Assembly (NCBI GenBank): GCA_031180725.1
Contig: JAPSLO010000005.1
Span: 62,001-126,000 of the forward strand
Reading direction: 5' to 3'
Length of the DNA: 64,000 bases
Source of the DNA: Roseomonas sp.
Lineage (GTDB): Bacteria; Pseudomonadota; Alphaproteobacteria; Acetobacterales; Acetobacteraceae
The number at the start of each line of letters is the position of its first letter. The stretch's first letter is position 1. Of this stretch, positions 28,996 through 39,645 are shown piece by piece. The notes below the pieces were generated by a model. That model had not been told where the DNA came from. It worked only from the letters and a program-made list of their open reading frames with translations, and made no database searches. A program made the translations under genes and the position numbers.

Positions 28996-29831
28996 GCTGC
29001 ATCCTCCTCGCCCAGATAGGCCGCGATCACATGGCGGTCGTTGCGCACCAGGGCAGGCGGTCCTTCGGCAATCTTCCTCCCGTGGTCCAGCACCACGACA
29101 TGGTCTGAAATGCCCATCACGATGCCCATGTCATGCTCGATCAACAGGACGGAGGTTGGCGCCTCCCTTTCCGCCGCGGTACCGTCGCGAATGTCCCGCA
29201 ATAGGCGCGACAGCTCCTCCGATTCGCGCGGATTCAGGCCGGCGGCGGGCTCGTCTAGGCAGAGGAGCGTCGGGCCGGTGCACATGGCGCGCGCGATCTC
29301 CAGCCGGCGTTGTGCGCCATAAGGCAGCGCGCCGGCGGGATCGTCCGCGCGCTCCAGCAGACCCGTGGCACGTAGCCAGGCGATGGCCCGTTCCACCGCA
29401 GCCTTCTCCGCCTTCCGATAAGCGCCGAGGCCGAGCAGCGCAGCGATACCGAAGCCAGTGGAGGCCATCAGCGGCACGTGTTGCGCCACCAGCAGGTTCT
29501 CCAAGGCCGTCATACCAGGGAACAGACGAATGTTCTGGAAGGTGCGCGCCACGCCGGCGCGCGCGATGCGATGATCCTTCAGCCGATGCAGTTCCGCTAC
29601 GCCGCCACTGCGGTGCAGCCGCAAGCTGCCGGCGCTCGGCCGATAGAAGCCGGTGATGCAGTTGAATACCGTGGTCTTGCCGGCGCCGTTCGGGCCAATA
29701 AGCGCTGTGATCTCCCCCTGGCGCGCGGTGAAACTGACCCCATCCACGGCAGTCAGACCGCCGAAGCGCATAGTCAGGCCGTCGACTTCCAGGATCTTTG
29801 GCGCTTCCGCCGTCTGCAGAGCCGCGCTCAT
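28992..29831 (-). CDS. livG: Branched-chain amino acid-type ABC transporter ATP-binding protein LivG
   Basis: 279 residues from ATG 29831, one base after the livM stop and about ten bases downstream of GAGGGG; a start at 29855 is possible. Walker A GPNGAGKTTVFN, the LivG-specific long insert with HRIARAGVARTFQNIRLF, signature LPYGAQRRLEIARA, Walker B LLCLDEPAAGLNP and the switch LIEHDMGIV are present. Partner of LivF in driving import through LivHM. Confidence 0.94.
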   Translation of the reverse strand: MSAALQTAEAPKILEVDGLTMRFGGLTAVDGVSFTARQGEITALIGPNGAGKTTVFNCITGFYRPSAGSLRLHRSGGVAELHRLKDHRIARAGVARTFQNIRLFPGMTALENLLVAQHVPLMASTGFGIAALLGLGAYRKAEKAAVERAIAWLRATGLLERADDPAGALPYGAQRRLEIARAMCTGPTLLCLDEPAAGLNPRESEELSRLLRDIRDGTAAEREAPTSVLLIEHDMGIVMGISDHVVVLDHGRKIAEGPPALVRNDRHVIAAYLGEEDAA

Positions 29832-29832
29832 C

Positions 29833-31112
29833 TCAGCCGCGCCCCTCGCTGACATGGGATGCACCGATCGCTTTCCGCTCGCCGAGCGCAATGGAAGGCG
29901 TGCGGCTGCCAACCAAACCGCGTGGGCGCAGCACCATGATCACCACCATCGCTGCGCCGAACACCAGCATCCGCCATTCCTGCAGGTCGCGGAACAGCTC
30001 GAACCCGCCAATCATGACCACGGCGGCTACCGCCACGCCAATCTGGCTGCCCATGCCGCCGAGGACAACGATGGCCAGGATGATGGCGCTCTCGATGAAG
30101 GTGAAGCTTTCGGGGCTGATGAAGCCCTGGCGTGTGGCGAAGAAAGCGCCGGCGAAGCCGCCGAACATGGCCCCCAGAGCGAAAGCGGTCAGCTTTGTGG
30201 TCGTGACATTGATGCCCAGTGCCCGGCAGGCGATCTCATCCTCCCGCAGGGCCTCCCAGGCCCGGCCGATGGGCTGACGGCGGATGCGAATAGTGACCCA
30301 GTTGGTCAACAATGCCAGCGCCAGGATGAGATAGTAGAGGAAGATAACCCGGTGAATGGGGTCGGGCTCCAGCCCGAAAAAACCGGCGAAGGTGTCGGGC
30401 TCGCCGGACATGTTGAATGGCAAGCCGAAAAAGCTGGGGCGGGGTATGCCACCGATGCCGTTCGGCCCCCCGGTCAGGCTCACCCAGTTCAGCAGCACCA
30501 CGCGGATGATTTCGCCGAATGCTAGCGTGACAATGGCCAGGTAGTCGCCACGCAGCCGCAGCACGGGGAAGCCCAACAGCACGCCCCAGAAAGCCGCCAG
30601 GATGCCGGCCAACGGCAGGCCCAGCCAGAAGGAGAAGCCGTAATACTGCGCCAACAGCGCGTAGCTGTAGGCGCCGATGCCATAGAAGGCCACATAACCG
30701 AGGTCCAGCAGGCCAGCGAGGCCCACGACGATATTTAGACCCCAGCCGAGCATGACATAGGTCAGCACCAGAATGCCGAGGTCGAGCCAGTAGCGGTCCA
30801 CGCCTGGCACGAAAGGCAGCACCAGTGCCGCCGCCATCAGGGCCGGCGCGAAGATCTGCGCCAGCTTCAATGTGAAAGCGGCGCGCCGTGGCGACTGCCC
30901 CAGGCTGTGCGGTCGGATCTCCCAGAGCGCGATGATCAGCCGCCCCACGAAGACGAGGGCACAGAGCAGCCCGATCTCCCGCCAGCGCTGCTGCAGGAAC
31001 AGCGCGCCAGAGGGCGAGACCTCGGTCCGTAGCCCGACCATAATGACGAACAGGCCGAAGGCAACGACCGTCGCAAGGGCCGCATCTCGGATGGCGGCAA
31101 CCAAGCGGGCGA

Positions 31113-31116
<4 letters not shown>
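29833..31116 (-). CDS. livM: Branched-chain amino acid-type ABC transporter permease LivM
   Basis: 427 residues from ATG 31116, overlapping the livH stop by four bases. It starts with an extra ~120-residue portion containing two or three membrane helices, as in E. coli LivM, followed by the conserved core: GWGLNIVVGLAGLLDLGYVAFYGIGAY, LRLRGDYLAIVTLAFGEI, and REDEIACRALGINVT, the coupling-helix region that meets the ATPases. The published substrate classes of this family are wide, so the cargo is not fixed by sequence. Confidence 0.94.
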
Positions 31117-32027
<911 letters not shown>

Positions 32028-32439
32028 GCGGATCGTCCTTCCCGAATCTTCTTCATGTCACTTAACCATGCGCTGCGCGCAAGGGGGATAGGCGTTCGGC
32101 GCAACCTTAGCCGGTCTCCTACCAAACCCGGATATCGGTGGCGTGGCACGATCGGCAGTTGAGATGCCACCGGCGGGCCTAGCCTGAAGCTCTTCGCCGC
32201 CGGGTATTAACGATCCTGGGGAGCTAATGCTGGCCCTGCGGCGCCGGCCGGCGCATCTTCCCGGTCACGGAGCGGCTGACGCCTGCCTCCGGCAGAGGCG
32301 AACGCCGGCTGTTCCGCCAGTGTTTGGCGGTGCATGGTAATTGGCGTCGCGGGCAAGATGTGAAAGGCCGCTCTCTCAGCGGCTTCCTCATGGAGGGAAA
32401 TGCGGCTCGGGGACGGTGTCGGACCGGCTCGGCCGCGGC
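32028..32439. other. Upstream region of the liv operon, no gene seen
   Basis: About 410 bases between livH and the oxyR-like relic, presumably carrying the leftward liv promoter. No convincing gene, tRNA or repeat was recognised. Short frames here look like chance openings; part may be eroded 5' sequence of the neighbouring pseudogene. Confidence 0.4.
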
Positions 32440-32890
32440 ACCAGGTCCGCGGCGTCAGTCGGCCAGCTCTCGGTGCAGCTTCGGAAGCTGGAGGAACCGC
32501 TCGGCGTCGTCCTTGTTCGAGCGCACCAGCAAGACCGTGGTGCCGACAGCGGTCTGCGAGAGGCTGATCGGCCATGTGCGCCGCACCGCGACAGAGCGGA
32601 TGCTGGCTCGCCTTAGCGAGCCGCCTGCGCGATCCGCTGGCCGGGCAGTTCCGGCTTGGCGTGATCCCGACGCTTGCGCCCTACCTCTGCCGCTGATCTT
32701 CGCACCGCTGGGAGAGGCGCTACCGACGGCCGCGCTGCTCGAGAAGCTGCGCGCATGAGTTGGATGCGGCATTGCTGGCGACCGAGGAGGACGGGTCGGA
32801 TCTCGCAAGCAGCCCCCTATTCGCCGAGCCCTTCCTGCCGCGTTGCCGCCCGAGCATTCTCGCCCCAATAGAGAAGTGTCCGCCACGCAC
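32440..32890 (+). pseudogene. Decayed oxyR-like LysR-family regulator
   Basis: Pieces of an OxyR-type regulator appear in order in alternating + frames: GQLSVQLRKLEEPLGVVL (about 32458-32517), then LFERTSKTVVPTAVCERLIG (from ~32511), then RDPLAGQFRLGVIPTLAPYL (~32629-32688), LPLIFAPLGEALPT through LLEKLRA (~32685-32757, stop), and HELDAALLATEEDG through LFAEPFL (32754-~32837). The helix-turn-helix N-terminus is missing or unrecognisable, part of the effector domain between LAPYL and LLEKLRA is deleted, and the C-terminus is absent. At least three frame changes make a functional product very unlikely. Intact OxyR senses peroxide and activates catalase/peroxidase genes. Confidence 0.8.
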
Positions 32891-32988
32891 TTGCGTGGCT
32901 CCGCAGAGGGAGCAGCCACCGGGGCGATCTAGCTGATCCGCCCCAGGGCGAGACCAAGCGAGAACTGACCTCATGATGCCTTGGAAAA

Positions 32989-33064
32989 TGGTGCCCAGGG
33001 GCGGAATCGAACCACCGACACTGCGATTTTCAGTCGCATGCTCTACCAACTGAGCTACCTGGGC
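32989..33064 (-). tRNA. tRNA-Phe (GAA)
   Basis: Reading leftwards from 33064: acceptor GCCCAGG, D-arm GTAGCTCAGTTGGTAGAGC, anticodon arm with loop CTGAAAA between TGCGA and TCGCA (anticodon GAA), T-arm with GGTTCGATTCC, acceptor CCTGGGC, discriminator A and an encoded CCA. The length of 76 bases and all stems are regular. It lies just downstream of yacG in the same direction. Confidence 0.97.
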
Positions 33065-33124
33065 CCATTGCACCGGTCCCATGCGGGACCGTCCGGCAGA
33101 GGCCGCGGGAAATAGCGGGTCCGG

Positions 33125-33304
33125 TCAGGCCTGTCCACCCACCCCTTCATCGCTTTCCGGCTCTTCCTCAGCCGGGATGGCGTAGTCGCCGGAGAGCCAG
33201 CGCCCGAGGTCAATCGTCGCGCAGCGATCCGAGCAAAAGCGTTGCGCGGGTGCTCGCGGCTTCCCGCAGATGGGACAGCGCAGGGGCCGGGGCGGCTTTG
33301 TCAT
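33125..33304 (-). CDS. yacG: DNA gyrase inhibitor YacG (zinc-binding)
   Basis: 59-residue protein. Cysteines 10, 13, 24 and 28 in CPICGKP and FCSDRC form the YacG treble-clef zinc site, followed by the conserved [14 protein letters not shown]. In E. coli YacG binds GyrB and blocks DNA binding. Its ATG at 33304 overlaps the RNase E/G stop by four bases, so it is translated with that gene, an order common in alphaproteobacteria (infA-maf-RNase-yacG). Confidence 0.93.
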   Translation of the reverse strand: MTKPPRPLRCPICGKPRAPAQRFCSDRCATIDLGRWLSGDYAIPAEEEPESDEGVGGQA

Positions 33305-34428
33305 CGCGCCTCCTCGACGATTTCATGACCCGGAGCCAAGCCGGGATCAGGTAGCAGGGCCAGGGGCCGGCCGGCACCGGCCGCGAACTCGGCCAAAGCT
33401 TCCGGCTGGGCCTGTAACGCGGTCACCACGGAGAGGGCAGCGCGCAGACGAAGTGGCCGAGGCTTTGCGGTATCCTCCCGGGCGGCACGCCGAAGCGCCG
33501 CCAGGCCTAGGGTCAGGGGCGAGGGCGGCGTACCCAGCACCTCATGCAGGGGCGGATGAATGCGGGTCCGTTGGATCTCAAACAGGCCGAGCCGCGTGAG
33601 CCCTAACAGACGCGGCTTCAACGGGTCAGCCTCCAGGGCCTCGGCAAGCGGGGCAGCCAAGGTTTCGCGCCGCTTCACCGTCAGCCCAGCCACGTCCAGC
33701 AGGATGGCGCCGGCCAGTTGCCGCAGGCGGATTTGCCGCGCTGCCTCGGCCACCGCTAGGCGATTCAGGCGGAGCCCGGCCTCGGCGTCCCCCGCAACCT
33801 GACTGCCAGCATCCACATCGATGGCCGCCAGGGCGGGCGTCGGGTAGATGGTGATCCGGCCGCCACCGGGAAGCGGCACCGCGGGCCCAGCCAGCAGGTC
33901 GAATTCGGCCTCCAGTGCATCATCGAATGCGCCGGCGCGGTCCATGCGCACGCGTTCACCCAGGGCGTGCTTCAGCCGGGCCAGGTCCGCGGCACTGTCA
34001 GTGATGACCTCTGCCTGCGGCGCCAGCGCGGCAAATCGCAGCGTGGCATCGGTGCCGCGGCGGACCAGAGCGATTCCTTGCCCGGCCGCAGCAGCGCGTT
34101 CCGCCTCAGTCAACCGGGCGGTGAGGCGCGGTCCCTTGCCTCCCTGCGGGGCGCGGGTGACGCGCACGGCCAGGACGGCGCCTTCCTGCAGCGCCTTGCG
34201 GTCGGGGCATTCGGATTCGGGCAGGAAGCCGGTGCTGCCATCGGCCAGCGTCAGGAATGCGCCACTCATTGGCCTGGAGACAGCAGTAACCCGCGCACGA
34301 TGCAGGTCCCCCACCCCGTCCGGCCGGGCCGGGCGCTCCACCGCTGCCAGCCAGAGCCGCCCCTCCCGCAGCAGTGCGACGCGGCGCTCCCCGGGGGAAA
34401 CGGAGACCCGAATCAGGGCCGCAGCCAC
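33301..34428 (-). CDS. Short ribonuclease E/G family protein
   Basis: 375 residues from GTG 34428, which overlaps the end of maf by 16 bases. An S1-like segment ([20 protein letters not shown]) precedes the catalytic core, where AIDVDAG and ILLDVAGL give the two metal-binding aspartates of the DNase I-like subdomain. It lacks the C-terminal zinc-link and the long scaffold of RNase E, so it is a compact RNase G-like form probably without degradosome partners. RNase activity is inferred from the conserved aspartates. Confidence 0.85.
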   Translation of the reverse strand: MAAALIRVSVSPGERRVALLREGRLWLAAVERPARPDGVGDLHRARVTAVSRPMSGAFLTLADGSTGFLPESECPDRKALQEGAVLAVRVTRAPQGGKGPRLTARLTEAERAAAAGQGIALVRRGTDATLRFAALAPQAEVITDSAADLARLKHALGERVRMDRAGAFDDALEAEFDLLAGPAVPLPGGGRITIYPTPALAAIDVDAGSQVAGDAEAGLRLNRLAVAEAARQIRLRQLAGAILLDVAGLTVKRRETLAAPLAEALEADPLKPRLLGLTRLGLFEIQRTRIHPPLHEVLGTPPSPLTLGLAALRRAAREDTAKPRPLRLRAALSVVTALQAQPEALAEFAAGAGRPLALLPDPGLAPGHEIVEEAR

Positions 34429-35015
34429 CCCGCACCCCGCAGCAGTTGCGCTGTCTCGAACAGGGGCAGGCCGACAACATTGGAATGGCTGCCGGAAAGA
34501 AAGCGCACGAAGGCCTCGGCTCGCCTTTGAATCTGGTATCCGCCCGCGACGCCGCGCCACTCGCCTGATTCGATATGAGCCGCTACTTGGGCGGGCGTCA
34601 GGCGCTGGAAGGCGAGCACGGTGGTCACCAGCCGCTCCGCCATCCTTCCATCCGGCCGGATCAGGCAGACCCCCGTTATGACTCGGTGCCGCCGGCCGGA
34701 GAGCAGGTCCAGGAAACGTCGCGCCTCTGCCTCATCGACCGGCTTGCCAAGGATGCGGCGGCCCACTCCCACGACGGTGTCGGCGGCCAGTACTAACCCG
34801 TCAGGCGCAACGGCCCGGGCTGCTTCCGCCTTGGCCCGGGCCAAGCGGGCGGCGAGCTCGCGCGGCGTTTCCACCTTGCGGGGCGTCTCGTCGATATCCG
34901 TGGGCTGCACGCGGTCGGGGACCACACCGATACGCGCCAGAAGCTCCAGCCGCCTCGGGCTGGCCGAGGCCAGCACAAGCGGCGGACGTGACAAGGAAGT
35001 ATTAGGTGATGTCAA
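34413..35015 (-). CDS. maf: Maf family nucleotide pyrophosphatase
   Basis: Hydrolyses non-canonical or canonical NTPs to NMPs; once known as a septum formation inhibitor. LVLASASPRRLELLARIG opens the active site, AADTVVGVG carries the catalytic aspartate, and GVAGGYQIQ and NVVGLPL close the fold. No good ATG exists: TTG at 35015 (200 residues, AAGGGG upstream) is chosen, with TTG 34994 as the alternative; the frame is also open to a GTG at 35060. It sits between infA and the RNase E/G gene. Confidence 0.92.
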   Translation of the reverse strand: MTSPNTSLSRPPLVLASASPRRLELLARIGVVPDRVQPTDIDETPRKVETPRELAARLARAKAEAARAVAPDGLVLAADTVVGVGRRILGKPVDEAEARRFLDLLSGRRHRVITGVCLIRPDGRMAERLVTTVLAFQRLTPAQVAAHIESGEWRGVAGGYQIQRRAEAFVRFLSGSHSNVVGLPLFETAQLLRGAGWLRP

Positions 35016-35185
35016 CTGCAGCGACCCCTTGGCTGCCCGCCCGTGGGCTGAGCACGCCACTGGCGTGCCTCAGGCCGGGCGCGGGGGACCCTGCCCCTTG
35101 CTAGCCAGTGGCCAGTGCGAAGCCAAGCCGCACGGAACCACAGCGGCAGCTACGATAGGTGTTCCTGCGCGGCGGGAAGGCGACG

Positions 35186-35404
35186 CTACTTATACCGGAA
35201 AGTGATGCGGCCCTTCGTCAGGTCGTAGGGCGTCATTTCGACGTTCACGCGGTCACCCGCCAGCACGCGGATGCGGTTCTTGCGCATCTTCCCGCTGGTG
35301 TGGGCCAGGACCATGTGGTCGTTGTCGAGCTTCACGCGAAACATGGCGTTGGGCAACAGCTCGACCACTTGGCCGCTGAACTCGATCATGTCCTCTTTCG
35401 ACAT
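35186..35404 (-). CDS. infA: Translation initiation factor IF-1
   Basis: 72 residues, the exact family length. OB-fold sequence [60 protein letters not shown] and the ending GRITFRYK match bacterial IF-1 throughout. It binds the 30S A site during initiation. It heads the leftward run infA-maf-RNase-yacG, with ~170 bases before maf, and is preceded by a 127-base gap that should hold its promoter. Confidence 0.98.
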   Translation of the reverse strand: MSKEDMIEFSGQVVELLPNAMFRVKLDNDHMVLAHTSGKMRKNRIRVLAGDRVNVEMTPYDLTKGRITFRYK

Positions 35405-35482
35405 GAGGCTCCTTCATGTGGCGCGGCCGCCCTCGCCCCGGAGGGGGCACGAACACGGGCGCAATATCTGGATTCGGGGCGG

Positions 35483-35511
35483 AAGATGAGCGTCAACCCC
35501 CCTGCGGTCAA
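35483..35511 (-). promoter_or_regulatory. Candidate infA promoter
   Basis: On the minus strand TTGACC (35511-35506) is followed after 17 bases by CATCTT (35488-35483). TTGACC is a good alphaproteobacterial -35; the -10 is weak. Transcription would start ~70 bases before the infA ATG. Only pattern evidence. Confidence 0.3.
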
Positions 35512-35531
35512 GGCAGCGGGAGGCGGATCTC

Positions 35532-36827
35532 CTATGCCGGCGTTGCGAGGCGCGCCGCAACGCTCAGCCCATGCGCCTGTAACCCTTCGGCCTCCGCCAG
35601 CGTTACCGCCGCCGAGCCGATCGCAGCCAAGCCTTCGGCATCGGCCTCGACCCAGGTGGTGCGCTTCAGGAAATCGAAGACCGAGAGGCCCGATGCGAAG
35701 CGCGCCGTGCGACCAGTGGGCAGCACATGGTTCGGGCCAGCGACATAATCGCCAACCGCCTCTGGGCACCAGCGACCGAGGAAGGCCGCGCCGGCGTGCC
35801 GGATCCTGGCGAACAGGGCGCGTGGATCTTCCACCATGATCTGTAGATGTTCAGGCGCTAAGCGGTTGGTCAGCGCCGCCGCTTCCGCCCAGTCGCGAAC
35901 CAGGACCACGGCGCCATGTTGGGTCCATGAAGCACCGGCGATTGCCGCGCGTGGCAGGGTGGCCAACTCGGCTTCCACCGCCTTCGCCACATTTTCGGCG
36001 AAAGCGACTTCGTTCGTCACCAGGATGGATTGCGCCGCCTCATCGTGCTCGGCCTGGGCCAGCAGGTCGAGAGCCACATGGCGAGGATCATTGCCGGCGT
36101 CGGCAATGACCACCACCTCTGACGGGCCGGCGATGGAATCGATGCCGACCCGACCGAAGACTTGGCGCTTCGCCTCAGCCACATAGGCATTGCCCGGCCC
36201 CACGATGCGATCCACGGGGGCGATGGTCTCCGTTCCCCAGGCCAGGGCCGCCACGGCCTGGGCTCCCCCGACCCGGAAGACTTCCGTCACGCCGGCGAGG
36301 TGGGCGGCGGCGAGCACCAGCGGGTTCAGCACGCCGTCCGGCGTCGGCACGCAGATGGCGATGCGCTCCACCCCAGCCACACGCGCCGGGAAGGCGTTCA
36401 TCAGGACCGAGGACGGATACGCCGCCTTGCCGCCAGGCACGTAGAGTCCCACCGAGTCCAGCGCGCCCCAGCGCATGCCAGTGCGGATGCCGGGCTCAGC
36501 AAGCTCCACGTCCCGCGGAAGCTGGGCGCGGTGGAAGGCCTCGATCCGCCTGGCCGCCAGCGCCAGCGCATCCCGCTGCGCGGCTGGGATGGCGGCGATC
36601 GCTTCGTCGATCTCGGCCTGCGTAACGCGCAGCGCGGCGGCATCGGCCGGTGTCCAACGGTCGAAGCGGGAGGTGAGAGCCAGCAAGGCCGCGTCGCCCT
36701 TGGCCCGCACGTCTGAGATGATGGCGGCGACGGCACCATCCACCTTCGCCGTCGTCTCCCGCGCATCGTCCAGCAGGGTACGGAAGGCAGCCTCAAAGTT
36801 GGGGCTGCGGGTATCCAGGATCTTCAT
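35532..36827 (-). CDS. hisD: Histidinol dehydrogenase
   Basis: Zinc-dependent, NAD-linked enzyme making L-histidine from L-histidinol in two oxidations. 431 residues, standard length. Conserved pieces: YVPGGKAAYPSSVLM, VGGAQAVAALAWGTE, VDRIVGPGNAYVAEAKRQVFG, IDSIAGPSEVV, QAEHDEAAQSILVT with zinc-ligand Gln/His, and a late PEHLQIM. It overlaps hisG by four bases (hisG first), so the two are co-transcribed. Other his genes, hisF and hisE, are 17 kb away in this window. Confidence 0.97.
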   Translation of the reverse strand: MKILDTRSPNFEAAFRTLLDDARETTAKVDGAVAAIISDVRAKGDAALLALTSRFDRWTPADAAALRVTQAEIDEAIAAIPAAQRDALALAARRIEAFHRAQLPRDVELAEPGIRTGMRWGALDSVGLYVPGGKAAYPSSVLMNAFPARVAGVERIAICVPTPDGVLNPLVLAAAHLAGVTEVFRVGGAQAVAALAWGTETIAPVDRIVGPGNAYVAEAKRQVFGRVGIDSIAGPSEVVVIADAGNDPRHVALDLLAQAEHDEAAQSILVTNEVAFAENVAKAVEAELATLPRAAIAGASWTQHGAVVLVRDWAEAAALTNRLAPEHLQIMVEDPRALFARIRHAGAAFLGRWCPEAVGDYVAGPNHVLPTGRTARFASGLSVFDFLKRTTWVEADAEGLAAIGSAAVTLAEAEGLQAHGLSVAARLATPA

Positions 36828-37540
36828 CGCGCGTCACGCTCCGCCAGCGCCGCGCGGAATCGCGCGAGCCAGGCCGAGATCGCCTCTGGCCGCGTCTTCA
36901 GCGCGGTACGGTTGACGATCAGGCGTGAAGTAACGTGAGCAATCACCTCCGTCTCGACCAGCCCGTTCGCCTTCAGGGTGGATCCTGTCTGCACCAAATC
37001 CACGATCACGCGCGACAGTCCCAGTGATGGCGCCAGTTCCATCGCGCCGTTCAGATGCACCACCTCCGCCTGCACGCCCTTCTGGGCGAAATGGCGCTGG
37101 GCGATGGCGGGATACTTGGTGGCCACCGTGATGCGGCTAGCTGCGGCCACGTCCCGACCGGAGCTCTCCCTTGGCTCCGCCACCGAGACGCGGCAGCGGC
37201 CGATGCCCAGGTCCAGCGGGGCATAGATCTGGTCGTAGTCGAATTCCATCAGCACATCGGCGCCGCAGACGCCAATCTGGGCGGCCCCATGGGCCACGAA
37301 AGTGGCCACGTCGAAAGGCCGGACCCGCACCACATCGAGGCCCGGATGGTTGGTTTCGAAACGCAGGCGCCGGCTGTCCTCGTCGGCGTAGTCGGCGGCG
37401 GGATGAATCCCAGCGCGCGCCAGCACGGGCCCCAGCTCGGCCAGGATGCGTCCCTTAGGCAAGGCAAGGATCAGGGTGCCGCCGGCCTCGGCTTGGGTGG
37501 ATGGATCGGCCGGAAAGGTCTCGTTTGTCAGCGATTCCAT
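36824..37540 (-). CDS. hisG: ATP phosphoribosyltransferase, short form
   Basis: First step of histidine synthesis, joining ATP and PRPP. From ATG 37540 the protein has 238 residues. After a ~22-residue polar leader comes LILALPKGRILAELGPVLAR; later GVCGADVLMEF and the PRPP-loop-type segment DLVQTGSTLKANGL. The C-terminal feedback-regulatory domain of the long form (~290 residues) is absent, so this is the short HisG that normally needs HisZ; no hisZ is seen in the window. It is translationally coupled to hisD. Confidence 0.95.
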   Translation of the reverse strand: MESLTNETFPADPSTQAEAGGTLILALPKGRILAELGPVLARAGIHPAADYADEDSRRLRFETNHPGLDVVRVRPFDVATFVAHGAAQIGVCGADVLMEFDYDQIYAPLDLGIGRCRVSVAEPRESSGRDVAAASRITVATKYPAIAQRHFAQKGVQAEVVHLNGAMELAPSLGLSRVIVDLVQTGSTLKANGLVETEVIAHVTSRLIVNRTALKTRPEAISAWLARFRAALAERDAR

Positions 37541-37628
37541 GACGAAGCCTAGCACACCGCTCGTGACGGCGCGATCACCGCCCAATAGCCGGGCCGCGAC
37601 AGGCCCATGACAGGCGCCGGATTGGGGG

Positions 37629-38822
37629 TCAACCGCCCCTCGACGCAGGGCTCCTTCCACGATCCAGCGCCGCGACCGTGAAGGCTGCCCAGCCCAGCAG
37701 ACAGACCAGCAGCAGCAGCCAGGGCACGGGCCCATATCCCCCTGCGGCTTCCCATACTAGCCCCAGCGCCACGGGGGCGGCCGTGCGCGGCAGCACCAAC
37801 GCCACGGTCAAAGCCCCCGAAACCTGGCCATAGCCTTCCGGCCCCAGGATCTCCGCGATGCCAGTCGCCCGCACGATGGTCAGCAGGCCGTGCCCAACTG
37901 CGTAGAGCGCCACATAGAGCAGCGCGAGTGCCAAGTTGGGCGGACCAAAGGCAAGCACCACCATCGAAGGCGGCAGCAGGCCGAAGGCGAAAAGCCCGAC
38001 GGCCCGCGCCCCGGCCCGGCCGGGCCCGAGCGCAAACAGCACCGCACGCGCGGCGACCTGGCCTGGCCCGAAGGCCGCCACCACCAGCAGGGCCGAGGCC
38101 AGCGGCATGCCGCTCTCCTCCAGCAGTGGAAGGATGTGAAAGGCTAAGCCCGTGAGGATGAAGGCCTGGGCGCAGAAGGCCACCGCCAAGGCCCAAAAGG
38201 CACGTCGCTTGAGCGCCTGGGCGAGCGGCGCGCCGCGCTGCGTACCCCCAGGAAGGCTCCCTCTGGTTCCCTTCAACAGCGTCCAGGCCAGCAGGGTGGG
38301 CACGAGCTGCAACCCGGCGAAGACAAACAAGGCGCCTCGCCAACCGAATGCCTCCACCAGGACGGCCCCCAAAGGCACGAAGACCGAGGTGCAGAAGCCC
38401 GTCACGAAGGTCATGCCAGCGATGACGCGCCGCGGGTCTCGCGCATTGGCCACAACCACGGCGTAGGCCGGATCTGACAGGCACATGGCGTGCGTCACAC
38501 CGATGCCCACCCACAAGGCGTAGAAGGCAACCAAACTGCTGGTCATTGCCCAGGCCAGCAGAAGCAGCGCGCCAAGCCCCGCCCCCACTGCCAGGATGCC
38601 GCGGCCCCCATACCGGTCCGCCCATCGCCCCGCTGGGATTGCCGCCAGGCCTGAGGCCAACAGCCCGGTGGTGTAGGCCCCCGCGATGGCCGCGCGCGAC
38701 CAGCCGAGTTCCGCTTCCATAGGGGCGATGAAGACAGGAAAGGCGGCGGAGAGCGTGCCCCAGGCGATGAGTTGGTGAACCGCCAGCGTCAGGACGAGCC
38801 GCCGGTCATTCACGCCCGTCAC
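37629..38822 (-). CDS. MFS transporter
   Basis: 397 residues from GTG 38822, twelve hydrophobic segments. The first cytoplasmic loop holds IPAGRWADRYGGRG, the GxxxDRxGGR motif of major facilitator proteins, and the fourth helix region has GVTHAMCLSDPAY. Substrate unknown; the family resembles monocarboxylate/oxalate-type permeases only weakly. It lies between hisG and nadK on the same strand with gaps of 88 and 52 bases, so it may not share a function with either. Confidence 0.85.
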   Translation of the reverse strand: MTGVNDRRLVLTLAVHQLIAWGTLSAAFPVFIAPMEAELGWSRAAIAGAYTTGLLASGLAAIPAGRWADRYGGRGILAVGAGLGALLLLAWAMTSSLVAFYALWVGIGVTHAMCLSDPAYAVVVANARDPRRVIAGMTFVTGFCTSVFVPLGAVLVEAFGWRGALFVFAGLQLVPTLLAWTLLKGTRGSLPGGTQRGAPLAQALKRRAFWALAVAFCAQAFILTGLAFHILPLLEESGMPLASALLVVAAFGPGQVAARAVLFALGPGRAGARAVGLFAFGLLPPSMVVLAFGPPNLALALLYVALYAVGHGLLTIVRATGIAEILGPEGYGQVSGALTVALVLPRTAAPVALGLVWEAAGGYGPVPWLLLLVCLLGWAAFTVAALDRGRSPASRGG

Positions 38823-38874
38823 GAGGCGCCTGTAGCGGCAGAGTCTTCCCAGCGATCACCCCAGGGCGAAACCA

Positions 38875-39645
38875 TCAGACGGTAAATTGCTCCGCGATGA
38901 TCCGCTCGGAGAGCCCGTGATCCGGGTCGAAAAGCATGGTCAGCGCCACACCGCGGTCTTCCCGAACCTCCACGCGGCGGACGTCGCGCACTTCCGTGTA
39001 GTCGGCAGTGGCTGAGACGGGTCGCTTTTCCTGCTCCAGCACTTCGAAGACCACCTCCGCCTCCGACGGGAGCAGCGCGCCACGCCAACGGCGGGGGCGG
39101 AAGGCACTGATGGGAGTCAAGGGTAGCAAATTCGCCCCCAGTGGCACGATCGGCCCATGTGCCGAGAGGTTGTAGGCCGTGCTGCCCGCCGGCGTGCTAA
39201 TCAGGATGCCGTCACAGATCAGTTCCGCCAGCCTCACCTTGCCGTCGATGGACACGCGAATCTTGGCTGCTTGGCGCGTCTCCCGCAGCAAAGAAACCTC
39301 GTTGATGGCCAGCGCCTCGCTGGCTACGCCATTGCCGCTGAAAGCCTTCATCCGCAGCGGATGCAGGATGCTGGCCTGAGCCTGCGCCAGCCGCTCGACC
39401 AGCCCTTCCTCACGCCAGTCATTCATCAAGAAGCCCACGCTGCCGCAATTCATCCCATAGACGGGCAGGTTACGACCGAGGAGGCGGTGCTGGGTCTCCA
39501 GCATCATCCCGTCACCGCCCAGCGCCACCACCACCTCCGCGCGGTCGAGCGGAGCGGCGCCATAACGCGCAGCCAGCTTGTCCTGCGCGCTGCGGGCTAC
39601 CTCGGTCGGCGCGGCCAGGAAGGCGATGCTGGGACCGTCGCTCAC
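38875..39645 (-). CDS. nadK: NAD kinase
   Basis: Phosphorylates NAD to NADP. 256 residues from GTG 39645, whose first bases overlap the stop of the upstream nitrilase-family gene (GTGA). [16 protein letters not shown] contains the catalytic GGDG motif, [11 protein letters not shown] and [10 protein letters not shown] the NAD-binding part, and [20 protein letters not shown] the second conserved region. Length is typical of the alphaproteobacterial enzyme. Confidence 0.95.
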   Translation of the reverse strand: MSDGPSIAFLAAPTEVARSAQDKLAARYGAAPLDRAEVVVALGGDGMMLETQHRLLGRNLPVYGMNCGSVGFLMNDWREEGLVERLAQAQASILHPLRMKAFSGNGVASEALAINEVSLLRETRQAAKIRVSIDGKVRLAELICDGILISTPAGSTAYNLSAHGPIVPLGANLLPLTPISAFRPRRWRGALLPSEAEVVFEVLEQEKRPVSATADYTEVRDVRRVEVREDRGVALTMLFDPDHGLSERIIAEQFTV

